From IMG/VR virus record IMGVR_UViG_3300021963_000023, positions 124,001 to 188,000 of that record: a stretch of DNA of 64,000 bases; one strand, given 5' to 3'. Below, one piece after another: positions 53,970-61,817 of this stretch (position 1 is its first letter; each line of letters starts with the position of its first letter). A program made the position numbers and the translations under genes. The notes beneath the pieces are model-generated. The model was not told the origin of the DNA, made no database searches, and saw only the letters and a list, made by a program, of their open reading frames with translations. Source of the stretch: a virus.

Positions 53970-55060
53970 TGCTAGAAAACGAAAAAAAATCAAAACCAAA
54001 TTTAAAAGGTGAGATGGATGAGCTACAAAGGGCTTCTCAAGATCTTAGCCGTGATTATGGTATTGATGTGGGTGTTAATGAATTAGTCAAAGCATTTAAT
54101 TCCTCAACAGAGGAAACAATCTCTAAAGATATTTGGGAAAAATTACAAAACACAGAATCCAATGAAGTAGAAAAGGGTGACTTTAAAGCCGTTGAGGAAA
54201 TCGCTAAAAAATATGATAAAACAAACCCTAAAATATTAGCAAAGGCTTTAAAATCAGGTAAGTACAATAGACCTTTAATTATTAATATAGGTGACAATTA
54301 CATTTTAGTTGCTGGTAACACAAGACTATGTACTGCTGCTGCTATGGGAATGAAACCCAAGGTGTTTATTGGTAAGGTTAATATAGGTGGTAATGATGTT
54401 GATATAAATGAGATAAAAAATCTAAAAGGTAATCAAAAAGACATGGTTTATGGAATAGTAAACATTGTTAAGAAGGTTGTTGATATGGATAATAGGAGAA
54501 AGATTGCTGATGACATGATTAAACAATTCAAAAGAGAGAACATTGATTTTAATTATGATGAATTTTTAAATATGTGTGGATGTAATAAAAAAGTGGAAGC
54601 CAAAGAAATGACTGGCGCTGATTCATCTGGAGCTTTTAGTGCTCCTGCTTTCGGTGGTAAAAAAACAGTTGTTAACAAAATACACAATATGACTGAGGAA
54701 GAAGAATTAGATGAGATAACCGATGCTAGTTCTTCTGGTTCATATGATGTACCATTGTTTGGTGGTACCAAGGGACGTAAAAACCCATTGAGTATTGGTG
54801 GACCGGATAGTATATATAAAGGTAGAGCAGTTAAGGATAAAAAATTTCCTAAATGGGGAGGACCCGGTGGTAAATTTGTTAAAATAAAAGACAAATGTAA
54901 AAAGTTTCCTTATTGTACACAAGGTGATATGAGTGCTTTAGATTTGATGGAATCACAAGAGATTAAATCAGCAATTGGGGAAACAGCAAAGAAATACGGG
55001 TTATCAAATAAAGAAGTTAGCGATTTAGTATTAAATCAGATTAAAGAGATATTTATTTAG
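53969..55060 (+). CDS. ParB-like N-terminal domain protein with repeated Gly motifs
   Basis: 363 aa. Residues about 80-130 (KYNRPLIINIGDNYILVAGN then TRLCTAAAMGMKPKVFIGKV) match the ParB/Srx-type fold, where 'G.tRl.aA...G' binds nucleotide. The C-terminal part carries two copies of a Gly/Ser motif (TGADSSGAFSAPAFGG and TDASSSGSYDVPLFGG) about 42 residues apart, then CKKFPYCTQGDMSALDL. The second half looks like a virion structural protein. An internal or head protein with an enzymatic or nucleotide-binding N-terminus is possible. Confidence 0.6.
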   Translation: MLENEKKSKPNLKGEMDELQRASQDLSRDYGIDVGVNELVKAFNSSTEETISKDIWEKLQNTESNEVEKGDFKAVEEIAKKYDKTNPKILAKALKSGKYNRPLIINIGDNYILVAGNTRLCTAAAMGMKPKVFIGKVNIGGNDVDINEIKNLKGNQKDMVYGIVNIVKKVVDMDNRRKIADDMIKQFKRENIDFNYDEFLNMCGCNKKVEAKEMTGADSSGAFSAPAFGGKKTVVNKIHNMTEEEELDEITDASSSGSYDVPLFGGTKGRKNPLSIGGPDSIYKGRAVKDKKFPKWGGPGGKFVKIKDKCKKFPYCTQGDMSALDLMESQEIKSAIGETAKKYGLSNKEVSDLVLNQIKEIFI

Positions 55061-55061
55061 T

Positions 55062-56603
55062 ATGGAAAACATAAATTTAAAAGATATTATTGAAGAGACC
55101 ATAAGAAAAGAGGTTAAAAGAGCTATTTTAGAGAGCACAACCCCTAAAGAAGTCTATATCATAAAAAATAAAAAGGGTGAACCAGTTGAAGTTTGTCAGA
55201 CTCAAGAAGAGGCTGAAGAAAAGAAAGCGGGATATGAATCAAAGCACCCAGAACAAGAATTAATAATAGAACCAGGTGAGGAACCAACGTTCGACGAATT
55301 AGACGCAATGTCAGAAAAATTAGATAACATGGAAAATACCGAAGAAAAATCAAAACAACATAAAGGCCATTTCACAATGGAACAAGTAATGAAATTAGCT
55401 GAAAAAGCTGGTGAAACAATGCCAGATGCGAAAGGAGATTTCGAAGAACTATGTGAAACACACGGTGAAAAAATCCCTGCACAAAATGTTTTTGATGTTT
55501 TAGAAGATTATGACATGTCAGAGTTAATGTCTAAGATTAAGGTTAAAAATGCAGAACCTAAAGAAGGGCAATTTATGTCTCCAGAAATATCTGTAGATGA
55601 GTTATATGGTAATCAAGATAACCTTGATGTTGATCACGATGGTGAAATTGAAGCAAGTGATTTAGCCGCATTGAGAAAAGGTGAGCATGCAGAAGAAGAG
55701 GACTGTGATGAGTGTGGTGGTGGATCAATGGAGGAAAGTAAAGGTAAAAAAACATATTACCACGTATTAGAAGATGGGGGTTATGGTGATATAGGGTATC
55801 AAGGTGTTTATGACACTGAAGAAGAGGCTAAAAGTAGAGTACATAGCTTAGCTGATATGTTCCCTAATTCTTCCTTTTATTTTGAAGCTTCAAATAGTGA
55901 AAAGGAACCTTATAGTGTTACGTCTTCAAAATATAATCCTGACGATGATATAGATGAGGAAGAAGCTGAGGTTTGTGAAACATGTGGTAAGGAAATGTGT
56001 GAGTGCGGTTCAGGAATTTATGAGTCTAAAAAATCAGTTAGATTAAGCGAATCTGAACTTGTTAAGTTAATTTCAGGTATGGTTAACGAAGCGGTACCAG
56101 GTTTAACTGCTTTCCAAAAAGCACACAAAGAAAGTGGATCACAAAACAAACAAGCCCTTTCAGATGTAGAAAAAAGAATTAAAGATTATTTGACATTCGA
56201 CGGTAATGATAACCCAGAATTTCCTGGGCATAACGAAGGTGATGTTGAAGCGAGACAATCCACTGGTGATGAGGCTGATGAGATTGCAGATAATAGAGGT
56301 GGTGGTTTAGAAGATTTAGATTATGATGTTGAACCATCAGATAAGTTTAAAGAAAGATTAGAAATGTCTCTTAAGGGTGATGTTAAAATGGGTAATGCTC
56401 AGAAAGACGTTGCGAACGTTATTCCTAGTGACTTAGGAGATAAGATGATCAAGAAGGTTAAAAGAAGAAAAGAAGCTAAAGAAGCGGCTCCTATGTATGT
56501 TAAAGACCCTGCTCCAATTAAGAATGTTAATGAATCAGCAGTAATATCTGAGGAAATTAAAAGAATGAAGGAGATGCTTATGTACAACAAAAAAACTCAA
56601 TAA
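55062..56603 (+). CDS. Acidic protein with EF-hand-like loop and Cys clusters
   Basis: 513 aa, strongly acidic. N-terminal helix (LKDIIEETIRKEVKRAILES). Residues about 188-205 (NLDVDHDGEIEASDLAALRK) form a calcium-binding EF-hand/dockerin loop with Asp at ligand positions. CDECGGG and CETCGKEMCEC follow as Cys clusters that could bind zinc. A SESELVKLISGMVNEAV stretch resembles recurrent virion-protein helices. It is coupled (1 nt) to the upstream gene. A large internal or assembly protein is likely. Confidence 0.55.
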   Translation: MENINLKDIIEETIRKEVKRAILESTTPKEVYIIKNKKGEPVEVCQTQEEAEEKKAGYESKHPEQELIIEPGEEPTFDELDAMSEKLDNMENTEEKSKQHKGHFTMEQVMKLAEKAGETMPDAKGDFEELCETHGEKIPAQNVFDVLEDYDMSELMSKIKVKNAEPKEGQFMSPEISVDELYGNQDNLDVDHDGEIEASDLAALRKGEHAEEEDCDECGGGSMEESKGKKTYYHVLEDGGYGDIGYQGVYDTEEEAKSRVHSLADMFPNSSFYFEASNSEKEPYSVTSSKYNPDDDIDEEEAEVCETCGKEMCECGSGIYESKKSVRLSESELVKLISGMVNEAVPGLTAFQKAHKESGSQNKQALSDVEKRIKDYLTFDGNDNPEFPGHNEGDVEARQSTGDEADEIADNRGGGLEDLDYDVEPSDKFKERLEMSLKGDVKMGNAQKDVANVIPSDLGDKMIKKVKRRKEAKEAAPMYVKDPAPIKNVNESAVISEEIKRMKEMLMYNKKTQ

Positions 56604-56628
56604 CGCTTTTTTTCCGTTTCTTTTATCC

Positions 56629-56636
56629 TTATATTA
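56629..56636 (+). promoter_or_regulatory. Early/middle-promoter-like motif
   Basis: TTATATTA, 10 nt before ATG 56647, after a T-rich stretch. No terminator hairpin is seen in front of it. Confidence 0.4.
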
Positions 56637-56646
56637 AAGGTATGTT

Positions 56647-57102
56647 ATGGATATGAGAAAAGATCAAAGTTATTTAGAGTTTATTGCATCTGAAAATTTT
56701 CGCAATCAAGCCGAAGTTTGGTATAAAGCCTATAATATTATTAGGGAAAAAACGGAATTATTTCATGATTTTGTTAACTCACTTTATGAGGCTATAGACG
56801 AGACCTATCTGGGTCAAGATATTGTTATCACCGAATATCAACAAAAACAACACTTTGAGTGGTGTTGGAAAAAAGTTATCCACAATTTCGAAAAAGAATC
56901 AATCTATTTCAAAGAAACCGGTCAACACTATTCATATATGTGGAACTTCTTTAATGAAGCTTACTATATGAATGACAATACACAAAACAGGATCAAAGAG
57001 TATTTCCGAAGATTATTCCAATTTGACTACAAGAAAACCAGATCCGAGCTTGATATGCTTACTGAAATTTATAAGATTTTAGATTCAAATATCAAAAAGT
57101 AG
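56647..57102 (+). CDS. Hypothetical protein rich in Trp and Tyr
   Basis: 151 aa, helical, with many aromatics (QQKQHFEWCWKKVIHNFEKE, YSYMWNFFNEAYYMNDN) and a basic end. No family recognised. First gene of a small-gene cluster behind an early-type motif. A host-modulating or early function is likely from location, not from sequence. Confidence 0.6.
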   Translation: MDMRKDQSYLEFIASENFRNQAEVWYKAYNIIREKTELFHDFVNSLYEAIDETYLGQDIVITEYQQKQHFEWCWKKVIHNFEKESIYFKETGQHYSYMWNFFNEAYYMNDNTQNRIKEYFRRLFQFDYKKTRSELDMLTEIYKILDSNIKK

Positions 57103-57144
57103 AAAAATATCTCGTTTTTCACTTTAAAAAACCAATATTTTTAA

Positions 57145-57151
57145 TTATATT
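57145..57151 (+). promoter_or_regulatory. Early/middle-promoter-like motif
   Basis: TTATATT within a T/A-rich 72-nt gap, 23 nt before ATG 57175. Confidence 0.3.
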
Positions 57152-57174
57152 TTATTAAATAAAACAAATTTTTA

Positions 57175-57363
57175 ATGGAAACTTTAAAGAAAATAAAAGA
57201 TTTGGTTGAAAAAATGTCCGTTGATACTGAGAAGGTTTTTACCAAAGGTAATCGAAGTGCATCTATACGCGCCAGAAAACATTCCCAAGAGCTTAAAGCT
57301 ATGATTGGAGTATACAGAAAAGAAATCTTAGAAGAAATAAAAAGACATGATGAAAATAGTTAG
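57175..57363 (+). CDS. Histone H1-like (Hc1-like) small basic protein
   Basis: 62 aa. It follows the pattern of bacterial Hc1-type histone H1-like proteins common in Bacteroidota: KVFTKGNRSASIRARKHSQE then LKAMIGVYRKEI, with 'KGN.sA..R.RK...eLK...' as the family word. Hc1 proteins bind and compact DNA. The pattern match is by eye and the protein is short. It may coat phage or host DNA. It overlaps the next gene's start by 17 nt. Confidence 0.6.
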   Translation: METLKKIKDLVEKMSVDTEKVFTKGNRSASIRARKHSQELKAMIGVYRKEILEEIKRHDENS

Positions 57364-57529
57364 CATATTTTTTTGCATACTTAGTGCCATATTTTTACTA
57401 AGGTATGTTTCACAGTTTTTACTTGCCCTGCGAGATGAAAACCCAAAACCAATAACGATTAATAAGGTTACTGAAATATTTATTTATATAGCAGTTTCCT
57501 ATATTATAACATTTTTAATCACATTATAG
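57347..57529 (+). CDS. Small two-TM membrane protein
   Basis: 60 aa with two hydrophobic segments (about 4-20, IVSIFFCILSAIFLLRY; 42-58, IFIYIAVSYIITFLI) linked by a charged loop. It starts inside the Hc1-like gene (Met1 or Met2); its last base is the first base of the next GTG. No family known. Confidence 0.55.
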   Translation: MMKIVSIFFCILSAIFLLRYVSQFLLALRDENPKPITINKVTEIFIYIAVSYIITFLITL

Positions 57530-58002
57530 TGTACGAATTAATTTCAAACCTCAGACCATATTTTCATTCATTAAGAGAAATAGACAGAAATGTTAGTTTA
57601 GATATAAAGATCCCAACAACATGGAGACTAGAACACGTACAACAGGTTGTTGGACAGTACAAGTCAATGTCATTAAAAGTTCAAGATAAAAACGATAAGT
57701 ATCAATTGGTATCGCTGGTATCATTAGCAACACAAGAAGGATATGATACAGCAAGATCTTGTGCCAGTGAAATCATTAAACACAATATTGAACTAGAACA
57801 AAAAGAAAAACTTTTTAAAGAAAAGGTTAGAGAACTAGAAATGTTATTTAGAAGTGAATCATTAGATAAATTAAAAGATATAAATTTTTTAGAAGAACAT
57901 GGGCAAGAAAATTCAACAGGGATTGGATTGGTTATCGAAGGAGATGGAGAAGGATCAAAAGGAGATCCAGAACCACAGAAAAAAGTTAGTACACCAGATT
58001 AA
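57529..58002 (+). CDS. Hypothetical protein, GTG start
   Basis: 157 aa. Starts with GTG, 1 nt overlap with the preceding stop (TAGTG). N-terminal helical domain (RPYFHSLREIDRNVSLDIKI, TTWRLEHVQQVVGQYKSMSL), a helical hairpin and a Gly/Glu-rich acidic tail (EGDGEGSKGDPEPQKKV). No family recognised. Its 3' part is overlapped by a 67-aa gene in another frame. Confidence 0.6.
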   Translation: MYELISNLRPYFHSLREIDRNVSLDIKIPTTWRLEHVQQVVGQYKSMSLKVQDKNDKYQLVSLVSLATQEGYDTARSCASEIIKHNIELEQKEKLFKEKVRELEMLFRSESLDKLKDINFLEEHGQENSTGIGLVIEGDGEGSKGDPEPQKKVSTPD

Positions 58003-58102
58003 ATCACTTGATAAGCGTGAGATGTTTGCAATAAAACCAAAAAAGAAAATATCTATTTGGGATAAGATATTAATTATTTTTGGATATGGAAAAAAAGGGT
58101 GA
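57899..58102 (+). CDS. Small basic protein overlapping the previous gene
   Basis: 67 aa, shares 104 nt with the 157-aa gene in a different frame. The C-terminal half (KREMFAIKPKKKISIWDKIL then IIFGYGKKG) looks like a short amphipathic/membrane-facing segment, so it is likely real, while the overlapped N-terminal part might be dispensable. A later start cannot be excluded. Confidence 0.45.
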   Translation: MGKKIQQGLDWLSKEMEKDQKEIQNHRKKLVHQIKSLDKREMFAIKPKKKISIWDKILIIFGYGKKG

Positions 58103-58319
58103 TCTATTTAATCAGCTAGCAATCATATCAGATTTGTTAGAGAAATGTAATTTAACTTCCGTAAGTCAAACTATTGTTATTGAAGTCCCAAAATCCGAAT
58201 TCGATAGAATATATAAAATAATACAATCAAAAGTTAGATTTACAGACGTCTTCCCAAAAGATAGTTTTAATGTTAAGATCGGTGTGGTTGATATTGTTTT
58301 TAATATGAGTAATGTCTAA
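58086..58319 (+). CDS. Small hypothetical protein
   Basis: 77 aa from ATG 58086 (TTG 58080 is weaker). Overlaps the previous gene's end by 17 nt. It has a helix then a beta/helix part (TIVIEVPKSEFDRIYKIIQS), perhaps a small alpha/beta fold. Its last 20 nt overlap the 3' end of the minus-strand gene. No family recognised. Confidence 0.55.
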   Translation: MEKKGDLFNQLAIISDLLEKCNLTSVSQTIVIEVPKSEFDRIYKIIQSKVRFTDVFPKDSFNVKIGVVDIVFNMSNV

Positions 58320-58977
58320 GAAGTTCGCTTCTTTTAAATCCACCGTTAATTTCTAAAACATCATACAAATATTTCTTATTAGCCTTAGTTACGGGTCTAG
58401 TAAAAATGAAATTGGCTTTACCTCTTGAAAGCATTTCAGTTCTCAGTAAAAGAAATAATCTTAATCCGTCGTTAATGTTTTTATTCTGATAAACCCAGAA
58501 TGTATTATCAACTTGTACAAAAATTTTATTATTTAAAATAAAAATTGTTCCTGGTTCTTTTATATCCCAAATAATATCAAACATCTCATCATAATGTATA
58601 TGTTTGTTTTGTTGACCATCATATATCTTCTCCTCTTCCCACCAAGGTATTAAATCTTTAATTCTATGGTTTTCAAATCCTTTACATGGATCAACCTCTT
58701 GATTTCTACCTAATTTATCTTGTCGAAAAACCTTTTCTTCTGTAGACCATCTATTTTTGGGGTATATCAATACTAATTCAAACTCTAATTTAGTTCTAGC
58801 TCTTCCTCTATTTTCAGCACAATATAATGGTTTTTCCTTAGCTTTACAGGTTCTCCAATATTCATGAATAGTCGTCAACTTACTAGAAGAGTGTAATATT
58901 TTTTTTCGTTTAAACGTCTTAGTTTTAGGGTCCATTATCATGACCACTATCATATATTTAGGTTTTTTACCACTCAT
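58300..58977 (-). CDS. Hypothetical protein on the minus strand
   Basis: 225 aa, the only sizeable minus-strand gene here. The N-terminus (KPKYMIVVMIMDPKTKTFKR) is beta-rich, followed by a helical/charged part and an Arg/Lys-rich end. Words such as YWRTCKAKEKPLYCAENRGR and FILNNKIFVQVDNTFWVYQN suggest a nucleic-acid-binding type composition but no motif. It is coupled to the 50-aa gene upstream by an ATGA overlap. Its 3' end overlaps the plus-strand gene by 20 nt. Confidence 0.65.
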   Translation of the reverse strand: MSGKKPKYMIVVMIMDPKTKTFKRKKILHSSSKLTTIHEYWRTCKAKEKPLYCAENRGRARTKLEFELVLIYPKNRWSTEEKVFRQDKLGRNQEVDPCKGFENHRIKDLIPWWEEEKIYDGQQNKHIHYDEMFDIIWDIKEPGTIFILNNKIFVQVDNTFWVYQNKNINDGLRLFLLLRTEMLSRGKANFIFTRPVTKANKKYLYDVLEINGGFKRSELLRHYSY

Positions 58978-59126
58978 ATTACTTTCTGAATAAGGGAATA
59001 GGCGCCATATCCGGCTAGGGCTAATAGAATAACCAAGACAATAATCGCAACTTTTTCAAAGGTGCCCATCTTGGTCATCATCTGATGTTTTAGTGATTTA
59101 TTTCCTTTACAATTATTACATCCCAT
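58974..59126 (-). CDS. Small single-TM protein on the minus strand
   Basis: 50 aa, read on the minus strand from ATG at 59126. The sequence begins MGCNNCKGNK (a CxxC pair), then a helical turn and one TM (VAIIVLVILLALAGYGAYSL). The stop overlaps the next gene's start (ATGA). With the 225-aa gene it forms a two-gene leftward unit. It could be a holin-like or anchor protein, but this is only a guess. Confidence 0.6.
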   Translation of the reverse strand: MGCNNCKGNKSLKHQMMTKMGTFEKVAIIVLVILLALAGYGAYSLIQKVI

Positions 59127-59186
59127 GGTAAAATATAAATAATTAATATTAAAAAAACAAATATTTTAGAATTTAAAAAAAAATAC

Positions 59187-59194
59187 TTATATTA
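59187..59194 (+). promoter_or_regulatory. Early/middle-promoter-like motif
   Basis: TTATATTA in the divergent gap, 62 nt before ATG 59257 of nusG. It would give a leader longer than most here. On the other strand the gap's rightmost part also has AT-rich sequence that could serve the leftward unit. Confidence 0.35.
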
Positions 59195-59256
59195 GTGTTA
59201 ATAAAATTGATGGATAGTAAAATATTTATCATAATTAGTAACTTAAATTTAATTTT

Positions 59257-59781
59257 ATGGGTAAATGGTATGTAATAAAGGTTATGCCAGGTAAGGAAAG
59301 ACAGTTATCTGAGCAATTCAACACTCAAATAACTATGGGTAACATTGGGTATATCAGTAGGTTTGTCTGCCCATTAGAAAAAGAGTTTGCTGTGGTTAAA
59401 AAGAAAAAAACAATAAGAGAAAAGGTAATATATAATGGTTATTTATATTTTGAGTCTGAGGTTTCACTGACAGACGACCAATTAAAGACAATAGCCGCAA
59501 ACCCATCTGTTATGGGTATGTTGGGTGACAGAACACCTAGAAGAATGAGAGAAAGCGATATTGATAAGATCTTAAAGGACGATACATTAGAAAAACATAA
59601 AGAAAGCAAAACATTAAAGTTTATTATAGGTGAACACGTTATTATTACATCTGGGCCATTTTCTTCTTTTAATGGTGTAATTACATCTTTAAAGGGTGAT
59701 AAGGTTGATTTAACAGTTAAGGTGTTTGGTAGAGAAACGTTGGTTGAGGTTAATATAGATCAAATTTCAAAAATATATTAA
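59257..59781 (+). CDS. nusG: NusG-like transcription factor
   Basis: 174 aa. NGN domain (1-100): GKWYVIKVMPGKERQL, VCPLEKEFAVVKKKKT, VIYNGYLYFESEV and VMGMLGDRTPRRM with conserved positions of NusG. KOW domain (about 125-174): IGEHVIITSGPFSSFNGVI and KVFGRETLVEVNIDQ. Close to the minimal bacterial NusG in length. It probably modifies phage transcription elongation or antitermination alongside the sigma factor at 50112. It is 1 nt before a small gene. Confidence 0.93.
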   Translation: MGKWYVIKVMPGKERQLSEQFNTQITMGNIGYISRFVCPLEKEFAVVKKKKTIREKVIYNGYLYFESEVSLTDDQLKTIAANPSVMGMLGDRTPRRMRESDIDKILKDDTLEKHKESKTLKFIIGEHVIITSGPFSSFNGVITSLKGDKVDLTVKVFGRETLVEVNIDQISKIY

Positions 59782-60075
59782 ATGGACATGGAGATTCTTG
59801 TTTATTTGCAGAGGGTTAAAAATTACTTAAAAACAAATGAAGAGGCCAATAAGTATTTCATTGGTAATTCGGATGTTGAAGAATTTTATAAACAATTGGC
59901 ATCAGTCTCTGTTGAAAACTTTGAAAAAAATGGGCAACCTGAATTAACAAAAGAGCAGTTTGAATTATTAAGAATTGCAGCTATTGCAACAACCATTAGC
60001 AAACAAAGAGTATTCTATAGTGATGATAAATTATTTTTATATTTAGACGACTATCCTGGAATTTGTATGAATTAA
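59782..60075 (+). CDS. Small hypothetical phage protein
   Basis: 97 aa, no gap after nusG. Helical (VYLQRVKNYLKTNEEANKYF, KEQFELLRIAAIATTISKQR). Similar-looking proteins occur in T4-like phages, but the function is unknown. Coupled to nusG, so a role with transcription or early takeover is possible. Confidence 0.65.
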   Translation: MDMEILVYLQRVKNYLKTNEEANKYFIGNSDVEEFYKQLASVSVENFEKNGQPELTKEQFELLRIAAIATTISKQRVFYSDDKLFLYLDDYPGICMN

Positions 60076-60099
60076 ATTTTAAAAATCAATTTATTTTCT

Positions 60100-60107
60100 T
60101 TATATTA
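60100..60107 (+). promoter_or_regulatory. Early/middle-promoter-like motif
   Basis: TTATATTA followed by GAGTT, then ATG at 60113 (5 nt gap). It would give a near-leaderless message. Confidence 0.4.
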
Positions 60108-60112
60108 GAGTT

Positions 60113-61174
60113 ATGAAACTACCCCAAGACTTTATTTTGTATGAAACTTCATATGGTAACGATATACCATGTGAACAGTTATTTCTAACGCATTTTAATG
60201 CAATACCATCGAAGCTCGCAAACAAAACGTTATATGATCCTAAAATAATGGATTACCTAAAAGAAAATGGGTTTATTGAAATGGTAAGGGTGTCTTCTTC
60301 AAAACGAGACGACAATTGTTGGGAATCTCTATTATTAAATGATGATAAAAAACTTTTCATAGACATCTCAACAAGAGCTGATAGTAAAAACGATTTAGTT
60401 GGTGTTGAGTTTATATACAATATAGCATTAGGGGAATTGGGTACTCAAATTAATTTAAATGAAATTAAAAAATTTGAGAGACAGAAAAGAAAAGCGAATA
60501 TTAATTTAGTTAAAAGTGAAATGGGTCATATGGATACTGAAGAATATGATTTACATATTCCAGATATTGATCTAAGATTAAACTATGGCGAAGAATTTAC
60601 TAAGGTAAATGATGTGATTGTTCAAAGGTTAAATAAACCAAATGACAAGGGAATTATTTTACTTCATGGAGATCCCGGAACCGGTAAGACTTCATATATA
60701 AAATACTTAACCAAATTAATTAAGGATAAGGTTATTTTATTTATTCCACCATCAATGGCGGAGATGTTATCTGAACCAAGTTTTATTCCATTTTTAATGG
60801 ATCACAGAAATAGTATTTTGATTATTGAAGACGCTGAAAGGGTTATCTCAGATAGAGAAGGTAATGGTTCACCAGCTGGTGTTTCAAACATATTAAACCT
60901 AACCGATGGAATCCTTGGGGATTGTTTGAATATCCAAGTTATTGCCACTTTTAACATGAAAAAGGAGAAAATCGATCAAGCGTTACTTAGAAAGGGTAGA
61001 TTAATTGCTGAGCATAAGTTTGAAAAATTATCAATAGAAGAAACCAACAAATTATTAAAACATTTAAAAAAAGATCACGTTTCAGAGGAAGGAATGGTAC
61101 TTTCTGATATATATAATATAGAAGTTGAAGTTCATAAATCAACTAAAAATAAAGGTACAAAAATAGGATTTTAA
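60113..61174 (+). CDS. AAA+ ATPase
   Basis: 353 aa. The ATPase domain is in the C-terminal half: Walker A HGDPGTGKTS (about 186-195), Walker B ILIIEDAERV, Sensor 1 VIATFNMKKE, and an Arg finger region ALLRKGRLI, as in Bcs1/FtsH-type AAA proteins. The N-terminal 170 residues form a helical/beta domain (LFLTHFNAIPSKLANKTLYD, VEFIYNIALGELGTQIN), perhaps substrate binding. Partners unknown; found upstream of thioredoxin. Confidence 0.85.
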   Translation: MKLPQDFILYETSYGNDIPCEQLFLTHFNAIPSKLANKTLYDPKIMDYLKENGFIEMVRVSSSKRDDNCWESLLLNDDKKLFIDISTRADSKNDLVGVEFIYNIALGELGTQINLNEIKKFERQKRKANINLVKSEMGHMDTEEYDLHIPDIDLRLNYGEEFTKVNDVIVQRLNKPNDKGIILLHGDPGTGKTSYIKYLTKLIKDKVILFIPPSMAEMLSEPSFIPFLMDHRNSILIIEDAERVISDREGNGSPAGVSNILNLTDGILGDCLNIQVIATFNMKKEKIDQALLRKGRLIAEHKFEKLSIEETNKLLKHLKKDHVSEEGMVLSDIYNIEVEVHKSTKNKGTKIGF

Positions 61175-61177
61175 ATT

Positions 61178-61483
61178 ATGGAAAATATTACATCAGAACA
61201 ATTAAAAAAATTACAATCAAACGGTGACGCAATTTTGGTGGACTACTTCGCCAAATGGTGTGGTCCATGCAAAACACTTATGCCAAGATTATCAGCATTA
61301 CAAAGTGAATACCCCAATATAAAGTTTGTTTCTATAGATGTGGATGAGAATATGCCACACGCTGTTGAAGCTGGTATCAGATCGGTACCAACAGTGATAT
61401 TTTATAAAGGTGAAGAACAGGTAGATCGCTCAACTGGTGCAAATGCTGATTCTTATTATAAAGATATTTTAAACACTTTATAA
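61178..61483 (+). CDS. Thioredoxin
   Basis: 101 aa, full thioredoxin fold with active site WCGPCK (C28, C31), LMPRLSALQSEYP and the cis-Pro in RSVPTVIFYKGEE. It reduces disulfides, for instance in the NrdA C-terminal shuttle (CEGCGS). 3 nt after the AAA gene, 1 nt before the glutaredoxin gene, so all three are one transcript. Confidence 0.95.
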   Translation: MENITSEQLKKLQSNGDAILVDYFAKWCGPCKTLMPRLSALQSEYPNIKFVSIDVDENMPHAVEAGIRSVPTVIFYKGEEQVDRSTGANADSYYKDILNTL

Positions 61484-61484
61484 A

Positions 61485-61757
61485 ATGCAATATACTGTTA
61501 ACATATTCACATTAGAAGGTTGTTCTCATTGTAAAACATTAAAAGAAGAACTAAAAAAACAATCAATACCCTATACTGAATTTGAGGTTAATAAATTTAG
61601 AAAGATTTATGACAGTATTTTAGCAATTACAAAAGAAGATGCGCTACCAACAGTATACTTACAAAATCCGGAGACAGACTCCGGTCCAGTTTTCGTTGCC
61701 GGCAGGGATTTTAACACAAAAGAGGAAGCAATAGAGAAGATTCGAAAATATATTTAG
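61485..61757 (+). CDS. Glutaredoxin-like protein
   Basis: 90 aa with the dithiol site CSHC (C13, C16) in LEGCSHCKTLKEEL, cis-Pro in DALPTVYL, and FVAGRDFNT after it. Likely a second electron donor to NrdA/NrdB. Directly after the thioredoxin gene and before a terminator. Confidence 0.9.
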   Translation: MQYTVNIFTLEGCSHCKTLKEELKKQSIPYTEFEVNKFRKIYDSILAITKEDALPTVYLQNPETDSGPVFVAGRDFNTKEEAIEKIRKYI

Positions 61758-61769
61758 AAAAAACTAGAA

Positions 61770-61795
61770 GGGATTTAAAAAAAATCCCTTTTTTT
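61770..61795 (+). terminator. Rho-independent terminator
   Basis: The stem GGGATTT (61770-61776) / AAATCCC (61782-61788), extendable by AA/TT, is followed by seven T. Confidence 0.9.
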
Positions 61796-61817
61796 ATGCC
61801 AAGAACTATAATAAAAG

